Counted from the stretch's first letter, positions 1 through 11,300 are shown. The stretch: DNA of 49,899 nucleotides from Acetofilamentum sp. (GCA_020720665.1 DYOF01000007.1:1-49899), one strand, 5' to 3'. Numbers and translations: made by a program. The notes: a model not told the origin generated them from the letters alone.

Positions 1-19
1 TTATAAATCTGCATTAAAT

Positions 20-50
20 AATATCTTCCGTTAGTCATACCCTTGTGTGT
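20..50 (-). repeat. Copy 1 of a dispersed leader-like repeat (AATATCTTCCGKTAGTCATACYCTTGTGTGT as written on + strand)
   Basis: 29/31 identical to 49869-49899 in the same orientation; flanking GATTTTTAC on the - strand is shared with the 45.6-kb copy. Confidence 0.7.
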
Positions 51-81
51 AAAAATCGTTTTACCCGGGTGTTTCATTCTG

Positions 82-612
82 TTACGATATAAATTGTTTA
101 TAAAAATCCCATAATACAACACCTACACTTACAGAAATATTTAAGGAATGTTTGGTTCCTTCTTGCGGAATTTCAAGACAAATATCACTGATGTTAACTA
201 CTTTTTGTTCAACTCCTTTTACTTCATTTCCGAAAATCAGTGCATATTTTTTATTTTTTTCTACTGAAAAATTATTCAACAAAATACTATTTTCAGCTTG
301 TTCAACTGATATTATTTTATAATTATCTTGTTTTAATTTTGACAAAACATCCTTAGTTTCTGAAAAATATTCCCATTCAACGGATTCGGTTGCTCCCAAA
401 GCTGTTTTTCTGATATCGTTATGCGGCGGAACGGCAGTTATGCCGCATAAATAAATCTTCTCTATTAAAAAAGCATCTGCCGTTCTGAAAACCGAACCTA
501 TGTTATTCATGCTTCTGATATTATCTAAAATTACAGAAACCGGAATTTTTTTCGATTGTTTAAATTCTTCGATTGTTTTTCTGTCTAATTCGCTGTTTTT
601 TAGTTTTCTCAT
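82..612 (-). CDS. TrmH/SpoU-family RNA 2'-O-methyltransferase
   Basis: ORF contains NIRSMNNIGSVFRTADAF, ALIFGNEVKGV and IPQEGTKHSLNISVSVGVVLWD, typical SpoU motifs. Confidence 0.9.
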   Translation of the reverse strand: MRKLKNSELDRKTIEEFKQSKKIPVSVILDNIRSMNNIGSVFRTADAFLIEKIYLCGITAVPPHNDIRKTALGATESVEWEYFSETKDVLSKLKQDNYKIISVEQAENSILLNNFSVEKNKKYALIFGNEVKGVEQKVVNISDICLEIPQEGTKHSLNISVSVGVVLWDFYKQFIS

Positions 613-674
613 TTTTTTATCTGAACTATGTCAAAGAATATAATATGTATATTTTTTAATTTGTATAAATAAAC

Positions 675-682
675 TAAATTTG
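675..682 (+). promoter_or_regulatory. Candidate Bacteroidota -7 element (TAnnTTTG) upstream of sucC
   Basis: TAAATTTG matches TAnnTTTG about 50 nt before the ATG; no convincing -33 element seen. Confidence 0.35.
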
Positions 683-729
683 GGATTTTAAATTTTTAAA
701 ATATTGTCTTATAATATAAAACAAAAGTA

Positions 730-1917
730 ATGAATTTACACGAATATCAAGGTAAAGAACTTCTTAAAAGTTTCGGAGTCAGAATTCAAGAAGGAATAAC
801 TGCCGATACGCCTGACCAAGCGGTTGAAGCTGCAAAAGAATTAAGTGCTCTGACCGGCACAAACTGGTGGGTTGTGAAAGCACAAATTCATGCCGGCGGA
901 AGAGGAAAAGGCGGCGGAGTTAAATTGGCAAAGTCATTAGAAGAAGTAAAACAATTGACGGAACAAATTATCGGGATGCAATTAATTACACATCAAACAG
1001 GACCGGAAGGCAAAAAGGTTAATAAAGTTTTGATTGCACAAGATGTATATTATCCGGGCGAATCTAAAACTAATGAGTTTTACATGAGCGTGTTGTTAAA
1101 CAGAGGAACCGGACGAAATATAATTATGTATTCCACCGAAGGCGGTATGGATATAGAAACGGTTGCCGAGCAAACACCACATTTAATTCATAAGGAAGAA
1201 ATTGACCCGAAAGTCGGCGTAATGCCGTTTCAAGCCAGACGTATTGCTTTTAATTTAGGATTAGAAGGAGAAGCGTTTAAAGAAATGACAAAATTTGTTA
1301 GCAATTTATATAAAGCTTATGATGCTTCTGATGCATCATTATTTGAAATAAATCCGGTACTTAAAACATCCGACAACAAAATTTTAGCCGTAGATTCAAA
1401 AGTAAATTTAGATGATAATGCACTGTTTCGCCATCCGAATTTGGCTGCTATGAGAGATTTATCAGAAGAGGATCCGGCAGAAGTTGAAGCAGGAAAATAT
1501 AATTTGAATTTTATAAAATTAGACGGAAATGTCGGTTGTATGGTTAACGGAGCAGGTTTAGCCATGGCTACAATGGACATTATTAAAATGTCGGGTGGTT
1601 CGCCTGCTAACTTTTTAGATGTAGGCGGGACGGCAAACGCAGAAACGGTTGAAGCCGGTTTCAGAATTATTTTAAAAGATGAGAATGTAAAGGCTATTTT
1701 ACTTAATATTTTCGGAGGGATTGTTCGTTGCGACCGTGTAGCACAAGGTGTTGTTGATGCGTACAAATCAATCGGAAATATCAATATTCCGGTAATTGTC
1801 AGATTACAAGGAACGAATGCCGAAGAGGGTGCCGAGTTAATAAATAACTCAGGGCTAAAAGTACATTCGGCAATTACTTTGCAGGAAGCAGCTAATTTAG
1901 TAGAAAAATTAGTTTAA
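730..1917 (+). CDS. sucC: Succinate-CoA ligase (ADP-forming) beta subunit
   Basis: MNLHEYQGKELLKSFGV start, KAQIHAGGRGKGGGVK, NIFGGIVRCDRVAQGV; full-length 395 aa. Confidence 0.97.
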   Translation: MNLHEYQGKELLKSFGVRIQEGITADTPDQAVEAAKELSALTGTNWWVVKAQIHAGGRGKGGGVKLAKSLEEVKQLTEQIIGMQLITHQTGPEGKKVNKVLIAQDVYYPGESKTNEFYMSVLLNRGTGRNIIMYSTEGGMDIETVAEQTPHLIHKEEIDPKVGVMPFQARRIAFNLGLEGEAFKEMTKFVSNLYKAYDASDASLFEINPVLKTSDNKILAVDSKVNLDDNALFRHPNLAAMRDLSEEDPAEVEAGKYNLNFIKLDGNVGCMVNGAGLAMATMDIIKMSGGSPANFLDVGGTANAETVEAGFRIILKDENVKAILLNIFGGIVRCDRVAQGVVDAYKSIGNINIPVIVRLQGTNAEEGAELINNSGLKVHSAITLQEAANLVEKLV

Positions 1918-1942
1918 TTATTTAAAAATTTCAGTTCAAAAT

Positions 1943-1974
1943 AAAAACTGACGATTGTGTCAGTTTTATTTTTT
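1943..1974 (+). terminator. Intrinsic terminator after sucC
   Basis: AAAACTGAC...GTCAGTTTT hairpin followed by a T-rich tract. Confidence 0.75.
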
Positions 1975-2070
1975 ATTGAATACAAAATATGCTTAATTAT
2001 ATTTTCAAAATTAAACAATAATTAATAATTTAATAACGTTTGCAAAACGATATATTTATAAAAATAACAG

Positions 2071-3258
2071 ATGAATTTAAAAACCCTTTCATTTACAATT
2101 GTTCTTTTGATAGTTACGAACAATTTGTTTTCACAAACTTCAACCGTAATCGGGCAAGAATTAAATGCAATATCAACCGGAGTTCCGTTTTTAACCATTT
2201 CTCCGGATGCACGTTCCGGTGCAATGGGCGATGCCGGAGTTGCTACTTCTCCGGATGCAAATTCAATACATTGGAATCCCGCAAAATATGCATTTATTGA
2301 TCAAGAAATTTCACTTAATTTATCATACATACCTTGGTTAAGAAATTTAGTAAAAGATATTAATTTTCAAAATATATCAGGCTCTTATAAACTTAATGAG
2401 AATCAAGCAGTTGCAGTATCTCTGATGTATTTTTCATTGGGCAGTATTGATTTTACAAATTCAATCGGAACTGTAGTAATACCGGGTTTTCGACCGAATG
2501 AATTTTCATTTGATGTGGCCTACGCATTAAAGTTATCAAAATACTTGTCAGGCGGAATAGCTTTCAGGTATGTACATTCTAATTTAACCGGAGGTTTTTC
2601 TAATGACGGAAACAGTCCGACAAAACCGGGTAATGCCGTAGCCGGCGACATTTCAATGTTTTATACAAAAGAAACTAAAATTGATGATAAATCAGGGCGA
2701 TTTAATTTCGGTTTTAATATTTCAAATTTGGGTAATAAAATCAAATACAGCGAGGATGCATATTATGATGATTTTTTACCGGCTAATTTGAGAATAGGTG
2801 CTTCCTATTTGTTAAATATTGACGATTATAACTCAATCAGTGCAACCGTTGATATCAATAAGTTATTAGTTCCTACACCGCAACTTATTGTTAAAGATGA
2901 TACCGGTGCAGTTATTGACACCTTAGGATTAGATAATAATGTGTCTGTTCCGGTTGGTATTTTTCATTCGTTATATGATGCCCCTGCCGGTTTTAAGGAA
3001 GAGATGCATGAATTAATGTATTCAGCAGGAATTGAATATTGGTATATTAATCAATTTGCAATAAGAACCGGTTATTTTGACGAACACGGCACTAAAGGAA
3101 ATCGAAAATATTTTACCTTAGGGGTTGGTATTAAATTAAATGTTTTAAACTTTGATTTTGCATACGTTATTCCTACTGCAGGAAGACAAAACCCTTTAGC
3201 AAATACATTAAGATTTACGCTCGGATTTAATTTAGCCAATCTTAAAACAAAAACTTAA
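2071..3258 (+). CDS. porV: Type IX secretion system outer membrane protein PorV (LptO-like)
   Basis: Signal peptide then TGVPFLTISPDARSGAMGDAGVATSPDANSIHWNPAKYAF, characteristic of PorV; beta-barrel-like C-terminus. Confidence 0.93.
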   Translation: MNLKTLSFTIVLLIVTNNLFSQTSTVIGQELNAISTGVPFLTISPDARSGAMGDAGVATSPDANSIHWNPAKYAFIDQEISLNLSYIPWLRNLVKDINFQNISGSYKLNENQAVAVSLMYFSLGSIDFTNSIGTVVIPGFRPNEFSFDVAYALKLSKYLSGGIAFRYVHSNLTGGFSNDGNSPTKPGNAVAGDISMFYTKETKIDDKSGRFNFGFNISNLGNKIKYSEDAYYDDFLPANLRIGASYLLNIDDYNSISATVDINKLLVPTPQLIVKDDTGAVIDTLGLDNNVSVPVGIFHSLYDAPAGFKEEMHELMYSAGIEYWYINQFAIRTGYFDEHGTKGNRKYFTLGVGIKLNVLNFDFAYVIPTAGRQNPLANTLRFTLGFNLANLKTKT

Positions 3259-3280
3259 TAAAAACAAAAACTTAATAAAA
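3248..3280. repeat. 17-bp tandem duplication spanning the porV stop codon
   Basis: caaaaacttaataaaa at 3248 and again at 3265. Confidence 0.85.
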
Positions 3281-3305
3281 CGGAAGATTGAATGCTTCCT
3301 TTTTT
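3281..3305. terminator. Hairpin terminator between convergent porV and DUF4831-like gene
   Basis: GGAAG-ATTGAATG-CTTCC followed by T-tract. Confidence 0.6.
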
Positions 3306-4485
3306 ATTTTTCAGACTCAGAAATACGTTTTAAAGAGCCGTACTGAGGATAAAACTCAACACTTACACCATCGTTTATAATTTCAGAAGGAATGATATTT
3401 AATGTTCCGAATTGAGAAATTTTAATTTCTTTTGAATAGATGTTCTTAGTTTTGTAAACTAATTCAGATTTGTAATTTGCAGGTATTCGATATATAATTC
3501 CGTCAAATTTATTCTTATCTGAATAATCGGTCATGATGTTTTGTGCGTATTTCATTAAAGAAGGCGTTAAAACATCAGGAGTTAATTTGAGATACAAAGA
3601 TTCTGTGTCCTTTTCGTCAGAAATTGTTAAACCCTTTTGTTCAGAAAAATTAAATAAATAAACGAATGAGTCAATCATATTTATTTCCGGTTTAATTGTA
3701 AAAACATAGTTTTTCGTCGTTGTAATTTCTCGTCCGGTAAACAAACTCATGTATTGTTTCTCTAAGTTATTTAGTTCTTCCAACATCAATTTTAAAGCAA
3801 CTCCGTCAGGAAAATTTTGTCCGTCATTTTCGCCCTTTAATAATGCGTTTCTATCATCACGAAGTAAAAATAAAATATCGGCAATTTCTTTTGCTTGTTT
3901 TTCTGTTGATTTAAAAACATCTTTTTTTTGTATAATCGGTACCTTAACATAGATCGAATCTTTGAAAACTTCTTTATAAACAGTATCATACTGAATTTCT
4001 CGAATAGATTTTAAAGAAAGATTTCCGTATTCTATTGTTTCATTTTTTTTGTTTATATCATTTATTTTAATTTGTTCAGAATGTTGTTTTTCTATTTGAA
4101 TATCGCTTAAATTAATACCTGAAATAAATCCTTCGGGTGTTAAATTTATTAATCCGGCAGCTGTTTTTTTTTCAGAATTAATGCAATAGATTTGAGAATC
4201 ATCAATTATAGGGTCCGTTTTAATAGTTATATCCGTTAATGTGAATAGTTTTTCATCTTTTAAAATTGCATTTTTAGCATTAAAATATAAATTTAAAAAA
4301 TCGGAAAATTGACCTTTTTGTCTTTCGGTTTCTGTAACTTCCGCTTCAATAATTAGTTGTGTTGAAGGCAAGGCGTATAAAATTCCTTCTTCACCGGCAG
4401 GATTTGTGAGATTAGTTGTATAAAATACTGACTTACATGAGTTTAAAAAGACAATTGAAATAATAAAAAATAAAAGGTATTTCAT
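3304..4485 (-). CDS. DUF4831-like lipoprotein
   Basis: Lipobox-like FLNSCKS; GILYALPSTQLIIEAEVTETERQKGQF and TFTIKPEINMIDS resemble DUF4831 proteins. Confidence 0.7.
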   Translation of the reverse strand: MKYLLFFIISIVFLNSCKSVFYTTNLTNPAGEEGILYALPSTQLIIEAEVTETERQKGQFSDFLNLYFNAKNAILKDEKLFTLTDITIKTDPIIDDSQIYCINSEKKTAAGLINLTPEGFISGINLSDIQIEKQHSEQIKINDINKKNETIEYGNLSLKSIREIQYDTVYKEVFKDSIYVKVPIIQKKDVFKSTEKQAKEIADILFLLRDDRNALLKGENDGQNFPDGVALKLMLEELNNLEKQYMSLFTGREITTTKNYVFTIKPEINMIDSFVYLFNFSEQKGLTISDEKDTESLYLKLTPDVLTPSLMKYAQNIMTDYSDKNKFDGIIYRIPANYKSELVYKTKNIYSKEIKISQFGTLNIIPSEIINDGVSVEFYPQYGSLKRISESEK

Positions 4486-4584
4486 TGGGCTCTGTTTATA
4501 TATATATTTGAAACAAACTTAAATTATTTTTTTTTAATATCATCAGAAAACATTTTTTTGATGCTCTTCGTCCTGCAAGTAACT

Positions 4585-4605
4585 TAATTTAATGACATTA
4601 AATTA
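4585..4605. promoter_or_regulatory. Perfect 10-bp-arm palindrome in a divergent intergenic region
   Basis: TAATTTAATG-A-CATTAAATTA between divergently transcribed 3304..4485(-) and 4670..5458(+). Confidence 0.4.
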
Positions 4606-4669
4606 GTATTTTTTTAATAATAATAATACGAAAATTGAGTTTAAATAGTATTATTAAAACCTAAGAGCA

Positions 4670-5458
4670 ATGAGAATATTAAAAATATCAACATATTTAA
4701 TCGCATTATTTTTTACTTCAAACACTGTTTCTCAGAATAAACCGGTTCCGGTTATTAATACAGCATTTCAACCGGGCGAATATTTAAAATATAATGTAAA
4801 ATACGGATTGATAAACGGAGGTTACGCCGAAATGCAAATCGGACTGGAAGAAATAGGGTTTGATTGGTATTTTCGTGTAAAAGCAATAGCTAAAACCGAC
4901 GGGTTGGTGGGTTCATTTGCAAAAGTTAGTGATCGGTATGAGAGTGTTATTGAAATACCTACCGGATTACCAATCCAATCGATACGTGATATTAATGAAA
5001 GTAATTACATCAGGTATAATGAAGTTCTGTTCGACAGAGAAAAAGGAATTGCTATCAGTTTAAAATCAGGCGAACGCATAATTCCCGATAATACCCTTGA
5101 TATATTATCTGCTTTTTATTACGCCCGAAGAGCTATTTTTAATGAGCAATTAAAAAAAGACCAAATTATTAATTTAACAAGCTATTTTGATGATAATCTT
5201 TTTGTGATAAAAGTTAAATATAAAGAAACGGAAAGGGTAAAAACTAAATTCGGAAAAATCAATTGTTTACGTTTTGTTCCTGTCATTGAAACCAAAAGTC
5301 CTTTTAAAGACGAAAAAGATATGCAGGTATGGTTTTCCGATGACGGAAATTTTGTTCCTGTTAAAATAAGGATGAAGGTAGGAATCAGTACGGTTAAATG
5401 TGATTTAAGTGAATATAAAGAATTAAAAAATCCGTTCGGGAAACCTTTTGAGCGTTAA
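4670..5458 (+). CDS. DUF3108 domain-containing protein
   Basis: FQPGEYLKYNVKYGLINGGYAEM and VWFSDDGNFVPVKIRMKVGISTVKCDLSEYK are typical of DUF3108 proteins. Confidence 0.8.
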   Translation: MRILKISTYLIALFFTSNTVSQNKPVPVINTAFQPGEYLKYNVKYGLINGGYAEMQIGLEEIGFDWYFRVKAIAKTDGLVGSFAKVSDRYESVIEIPTGLPIQSIRDINESNYIRYNEVLFDREKGIAISLKSGERIIPDNTLDILSAFYYARRAIFNEQLKKDQIINLTSYFDDNLFVIKVKYKETERVKTKFGKINCLRFVPVIETKSPFKDEKDMQVWFSDDGNFVPVKIRMKVGISTVKCDLSEYKELKNPFGKPFER

Positions 5459-5847
5459 TTTTTTTGCAATTTTATAATTACTTTTGATTTCGAATTAATA
5501 CTTTCTAAAATTAATTGATTTTCAATAAATGAAATAATTTCAAAATAGCGCTCGGTTTCTGAGCTCAGAATTTGTTTACCGTCTTCTGAAACGGTCCATG
5601 TATCATATAATTCTTTATCGGCAATATGTAATTTATATTTTTTATCGGCAGTGAATTCTATATACGACTGATTGGTAATACCTTTGATTGTGTTTATGAC
5701 ATGTTCCGTATTGTTTTCATTCTCAACGAATTCAACCGATTCAATTTTCCAATTTCCGATTAAATTTTTTGAAATTTTTTTTGAGATTGAACATGAGCTT
5801 ATTATAATAAACAAAAATAGAATGCCGATGATTTTATAAGATTTCAT
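5455..5847 (-). CDS. Lipocalin-like lipoprotein
   Basis: Lipobox (IIISSCSI) and NLIGNWKIESVEF... lipocalin-type start. Confidence 0.6.
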   Translation of the reverse strand: MKSYKIIGILFLFIIISSCSISKKISKNLIGNWKIESVEFVENENNTEHVINTIKGITNQSYIEFTADKKYKLHIADKELYDTWTVSEDGKQILSSETERYFEIISFIENQLILESINSKSKVIIKLQKN

Positions 5848-5958
5848 TTTTAATTGTTTAAATGTTAATTTTAAACAAAGATAGCAAGATTTATTTGCTT
5901 ATTATGTTTCAGTATAGTAATTTTATACTCAAATAATAATAAAAACATATAAAATAAA

Positions 5959-6642
5959 ATGGCTTGGAATATATTTAAACGAAAAAACAATCAATCTGAG
6001 TCTGCTGACGGACTTGATTTTAAAACAAAAATTGAAAATGCGTTAAGAAATGCAGAAAATGATAAACGGGATGCCGTTAATGAGATAGAAAAAATTAAAT
6101 CATGGGCTGCCGAAGCCATTGTTGAAACCTATGCAGATATTTTTCCTAACGGTCATTTAACCTATTACAGGGAGCAATATAAGGCTGATGCACTTGAAAA
6201 TTATGAAACTTATAAAACAGAAAATACCGAAAAAATAGGTATAGAAAAAGCAGATAAATGTGATAAAATTGTTAAAGCGTATTTGACTCAAATTAAACTG
6301 AGAGAATCGAAATTGCAACTTTATGATAAATTGGTTGCAAAATACCAAGAAACCAAGCAAAAATTAAAAGAATTAGAATTGAAAAAAACAGCAGAAGATA
6401 AAGTTATTAAACACGAGGAGCGTATTAAACAATTGGACGGTGCGGATAGCGAGTATGTTGAAGCTCTTGGTGATACAACAGAATTAGAGGATTTACAAAA
6501 TGAATTTGAATTAAAATCAGAATATGCAAATCAATTATCACTTTTAAATGAAAAATATAAAGACCGAGAAAACGTTGAAGATTATACAACATCTTTAGCG
6601 TTTAAAGATGAAATTGACAAGATGATTAATGAAATTGAATAA
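5959..6642 (+). CDS. Hypothetical coiled-coil protein
   Basis: Long charged heptad-rich ORF without recognised domain; overlaps start of next gene. Confidence 0.6.
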   Translation: MAWNIFKRKNNQSESADGLDFKTKIENALRNAENDKRDAVNEIEKIKSWAAEAIVETYADIFPNGHLTYYREQYKADALENYETYKTENTEKIGIEKADKCDKIVKAYLTQIKLRESKLQLYDKLVAKYQETKQKLKELELKKTAEDKVIKHEERIKQLDGADSEYVEALGDTTELEDLQNEFELKSEYANQLSLLNEKYKDRENVEDYTTSLAFKDEIDKMINEIE

Positions 6643-8338
6643 ACTACATATTAAAAAATCAAATTATAAAGGAGCAATGGTATTGTTCCTTTTTTTGCAT
6701 TTATGTTATCTGTCAAATTCACAATCGTTTGAATTAAAATTACATCCCGAATCTTTTTTTTCTGAAAATAAATTTACGGATTATAATGTTAAGTTTCGGT
6801 TTCCTGATACTGTTCATGTTTTTAATGAAATTGAAAAAATACATAATGAATTGCTTTCGAAATCGTATTTGAGTGCTTCGGTTGACAGCGTGTGTTTTGA
6901 TGCCCTTAAAGTAAATGCGTATTTTTATATCGGCAAGCCTTTTTCTGTTAATGAATTTAAGTTTTCAGACACAGAAAATATGCTTATAAAAAGACAAAAA
7001 ATCTCAGAAAAACACTTAAAGAGAAAAACCTCAATCACAAAACTATCTGATACTTATAATAAGATAATAAAAAATTATGAAAATAACGGGTATCCGTTTG
7101 CTTGTATTAAACCCGAATTAACTGAACTTTCAGACAGTTCATTCTCTTTAAAATTATCGGTAAATGAAAATTCAAAAGTTTACATCGGAGACATATATAT
7201 AAAAGGGGAAGCCGGAATTTCAAATAATTATATTAAAAATTTTTTGTCAATTAATGAAAAAGATATTTATAATCAGAGTGTTATTAATCAAATGTATCCA
7301 AAAATTAACAATCTGAATTTTGTTTCTCATATTAAAGCTCCCGAAATTGAATTTATCGGTAATAAGGCTGATATTTATTTGTATTTAAAAAAAGAAAAAG
7401 CAGATTTGTTTTCGGGAATAATAGGGTTTATTACAAATAAAGAAAACGAAAACAAATTATTGATAACAGGTGACCTAAACTTAAGTTTAATTAATAATTT
7501 TAAAATTGGAGAAGAACTATCATTAAATTGGTTAAAAACTGCAAAAGAATCTCAGAAATTATTATTTGATTTTAAAATTCCTTATGTTTTAAAAACTGCC
7601 GTAGGTTTTAATACCAAGCTTAATTTAGATAAAAAAGATTCAAGTTATTTAAGTTTTTCAGGAACTGTCGGAATTGATTATGCATTTAAAAATAATGATA
7701 AAATGAGTGTTTATTATAAAAAAATTAACTCATTTATTCTTAATTCAGAACTTATAGATACCTCACTTTTTAAAAATGTTAAATCAAATTTATATGGTTT
7801 TTTATATAAAATTAATACTACCGACAATTTTATAAATCCGTTAAACGGATATTATTTTGAAACAGATATTTCAAACGGAAATCGTATTGTTAATAGTCAA
7901 AAATATTCTTTTATAAGTATTTGTTCAACGATTGAATTCTATAAGCGTCTGATAAACAAATTAATAATTAAAGCCGTTAGTGTAAATCGTTATATGTTTT
8001 CAAATTCAATGTTGTATCAAAATGAACTGTTCAGAGTAGGCGGTATTCGGACCATCAGAGGGTTTGAAGAAGAAGCATTTTACACTCAAAAATATACGAT
8101 GATAGGTGCAGAAATAAGATATGTTTATGAAAAACAATCGAACATATACAGTTTTATTGACATTGCAAGAATTTATGAGCAAAACGGTTATAAATATCTG
8201 ACCGGTTTTGGTTTAGGAGCAAATATCGGTACAAAAGCCGGAATATTTTCTATTGCTTTTGCATTAGGTACTGAATATGAAAATCCTCTCAATTTATCGG
8301 AAATAAAAGTTCATGTAGGTTATCTGAATCGCTTTTAG
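6629..8338 (+). CDS. BamA/TamA-family outer membrane protein
   Basis: POTRA-like N-terminus, C-terminal FRVGGIRTIRGFEEEAFYT...GAEIRYVYEKQSNIYSFIDIARI bacterial surface antigen motif; signal peptide suggests the real start may be the internal MVLFLFL. Confidence 0.8.
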   Translation: MKLNKLHIKKSNYKGAMVLFLFLHLCYLSNSQSFELKLHPESFFSENKFTDYNVKFRFPDTVHVFNEIEKIHNELLSKSYLSASVDSVCFDALKVNAYFYIGKPFSVNEFKFSDTENMLIKRQKISEKHLKRKTSITKLSDTYNKIIKNYENNGYPFACIKPELTELSDSSFSLKLSVNENSKVYIGDIYIKGEAGISNNYIKNFLSINEKDIYNQSVINQMYPKINNLNFVSHIKAPEIEFIGNKADIYLYLKKEKADLFSGIIGFITNKENENKLLITGDLNLSLINNFKIGEELSLNWLKTAKESQKLLFDFKIPYVLKTAVGFNTKLNLDKKDSSYLSFSGTVGIDYAFKNNDKMSVYYKKINSFILNSELIDTSLFKNVKSNLYGFLYKINTTDNFINPLNGYYFETDISNGNRIVNSQKYSFISICSTIEFYKRLINKLIIKAVSVNRYMFSNSMLYQNELFRVGGIRTIRGFEEEAFYTQKYTMIGAEIRYVYEKQSNIYSFIDIARIYEQNGYKYLTGFGLGANIGTKAGIFSIAFALGTEYENPLNLSEIKVHVGYLNRF

Positions 8339-8340
8339 TT

Positions 8341-11300
8341 TTAAAATTTTGCACCAATAACTATGATATCGTCAATTTGATCATGTTCTTTCATCCAATC
8401 TTCAATTGTATTATCAATATGTTTTCTTTGTTCGTCCATTGTCAAATTCTGAATATCTAATAACATTTTTTTGAATCGTCCGATCATAAATTTCTTATCT
8501 TTCGGTCCGCCGAATTGGTCGGCATAACCATCGGAAAAAGTATATAATGTATCACCGTTTTCTAAGTTTATAAGATTATTTGTGAAATTTTGATTAATGT
8601 CGAAATCGTATATTCCTATCGGCATACGGTCAGCTTCATAAATAATTATTTCACCATTTCTGACGATATAAAGAGGATTGAAAGCCCCTGCATATTCAAC
8701 GGTTTTGTTTTCAATGTTAACTTTACATAATGAAATATCCATACCGTCTTTTGCTTCTTGAGCTTCACCGGTTTGATGCAGAGCCTCGATAATTTTTGAT
8801 TTCAGTGCATCTAAAATTTCTGATGGTTTTAATTCATGAGTTGCGCTTCTGATAATATCATTTAAAAATGAAATACCCAACATACTCATAAATGCACCCG
8901 GAACTCCGTGTCCCGTACAATCGGCAGCTGCATAATAACTTTTTCCGTTTTTCTCTGCAGCCCAGTAAAAATCTCCGCTCACAATATCTCGCGGTTTAAA
9001 TAAAATGAAATTATCGGGCATTATTTTGCTGATTAGTTTTGTAGGCGGTAGAATTGCCTGCTGAATACGTTTAGCATATAAAATACTGTCTTCAATTTCT
9101 TTTTTCTGATGCGAAATTTCATCTCTTTGTTCCTCTGCAAAATCTCTTTGGGCTTTAATTTCTTCTTTTTGGGCTTCTAATTCAACATTTTTTTCAGTTA
9201 TTTCTTGAGTGCGTTCAGCTACTGTTTCTTCTAATTTTTCGTTTTGTTTTTGCAAAATTCTTACTCGCCATCTTGCAATTAGCCAGAAAATAAATAAAAT
9301 AGATAAAATTACACTTGCAATAAACCACCATTCAGCCCAAAACGGTTTTCTTATAACAAAATTTATGCTCTGAAAATAGCTCCAAATTCCGTCTTTTCCT
9401 TTGGTTCTGTATTTAAAGCTGTATTTTCCGGGCGGCAGGTAGGGAAAATTTGCTATATTTTTTTTCCCCTTGGAAGCGGCAAATTCATTGTCTAAACCTT
9501 GTAAATAGAATTCATATTCAACAGAATTTTCGTCTTTAAATGATAAACCGGAAATTTCAAATGAAATATTATTTTGATTGTATTTGAGTTCATCAGGCAT
9601 CTTTAGAACACGTTTTCCGTTGATTTGTATGGATTCGATTCGGCAAACCGGAGAAAATTTTTCTTCTTTTTTCTTTTTAATATCAAAAGTTGCAATTCCG
9701 TGATAAGTTCCTATCCATAAAGTATTTCGTTTGTCAAGATATAAACCGTCAATTGAAATTTCATTTCCCAATAAGCCGTCTCTTGAATCAATTGTAAATT
9801 CAACAGAATTTTCAACTTTATTGTAATAAAATACTCCTTTATCGGTTCCCACCCAAAGCATATCATTATTTTCGGCGTGTTCAATAGCCGTAACCAAGCG
9901 ATTGTTAAAAATTTTAGGATTTACAAATTCAAACGAATCGTTATGTAATTTGCCGAGACCGTTTTGTGTACCTACCCATAAAAATTTAGAGTAGGTTTCG
10001 GAATTTTTATTTTTAACAGAATCTGTAAATAATGCCCAAGTATGATAATTGATTTCAGTATATTTCTTAAACGTTTCGTTGCTGAAAACGACTAAACCTT
10101 TATTATTTGCACCGATTATCTTGTTTTCATAATTTATCAGTTGAGAAATTAAACTTGTTTCGGAGTTTTCAATTTTTACGATTTCCGAATTAAAATCTTT
10201 TAAATAATAAACAATTCCTGTATTCCCGGTAAGTAAGAATATTTCATTTTTATTTGAAATAAAAATGTCATTTAAGTGAAATAAACCGGTTTTGAAAGTA
10301 CGATGTTTTTTTATTTTAAGGTTTTGCGGATCAATTAAATATAAATCTTCGGAATCTGCAATTATAATGTCTTTATTATTTGTTTCTGAAATAACGAAAG
10401 AATTATTTTTCAGGTTTAATTTTTTTGTAAAATTGGCTATATCACCTTTAATATAATGAATTCCGGTGCTCATACCTACCCAAATACGGTCATTGACATC
10501 TTTGAATACAGAATTAATTACACTGTTGATATCATTAGGGTATAAAGTTCGCAGGCTTTTATTTGTTAATTTTTGAACACCTCCTGAAAACCCAAACCAC
10601 ATATTTTCTTCATTATCAACAAGAAATGAATTTATTTTATGATTAAGCATTCCGATGTTTTGGTCATAAATAATAGGCTTTTGTTTTAATGTGAGCAATT
10701 GATAAATTTTATAATCAGAAATTAACCAAATTGAACCGTTTTTTGTTTCTTGAATTTCTTTAATTTGAATTCCGGATATATTTAGCAGCCGGTTTAAGGG
10801 AACAGCCTCTGATAAACTAAAAATTTCATTTGAAGTGTAATATAAGCCGGAGTTTGAAGAAATCCATAGTCGTTCATCAGTATCGTAGAGAGCATATAAA
10901 CAAAATTCATCAGATATTTGCTTGATTTTGTCATCTTTAAATAAAAATAAACCTTCGCCTGATGCAATTATAAATTGATTTGTTTTGTTATTTTTAGAAA
11001 TTGTATTAATTTTTTTCGGAAACCCCTTAATTTCGTTATTAATACAAACTTCTTTTTGATTATCGGTCAGATAAAACAAACCTTCATCACCGTAAAAATA
11101 AGTTCTGTTTTTATCAATAAAAGTTCCTTTGAAAGAAGTTCCTTTGAAATATGTTTTGAGTTGTTCGGTTTTACTGTTAAGTACTGAAATACCTTCTAAT
11201 CCGACAAAATAGATTAATCCGTTTGCATCCTGACTTATTTTAAAAACAGAATTACTTGCTAAACCCGATTTTGTATTATAGACATGCATTTTTCGTCCGT

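Noticed and set aside
1317-1784. 155-aa antisense ORF inside sucC
   Set aside because: Lies wholly antisense to a conserved housekeeping gene; no recognisable domain; shadow ORF.
2040-2300. 86-aa ORF overlapping the start of porV in another frame
   Set aside because: Out of frame with clear PorV; cysteine/arginine-rich composition typical of shadow frames.
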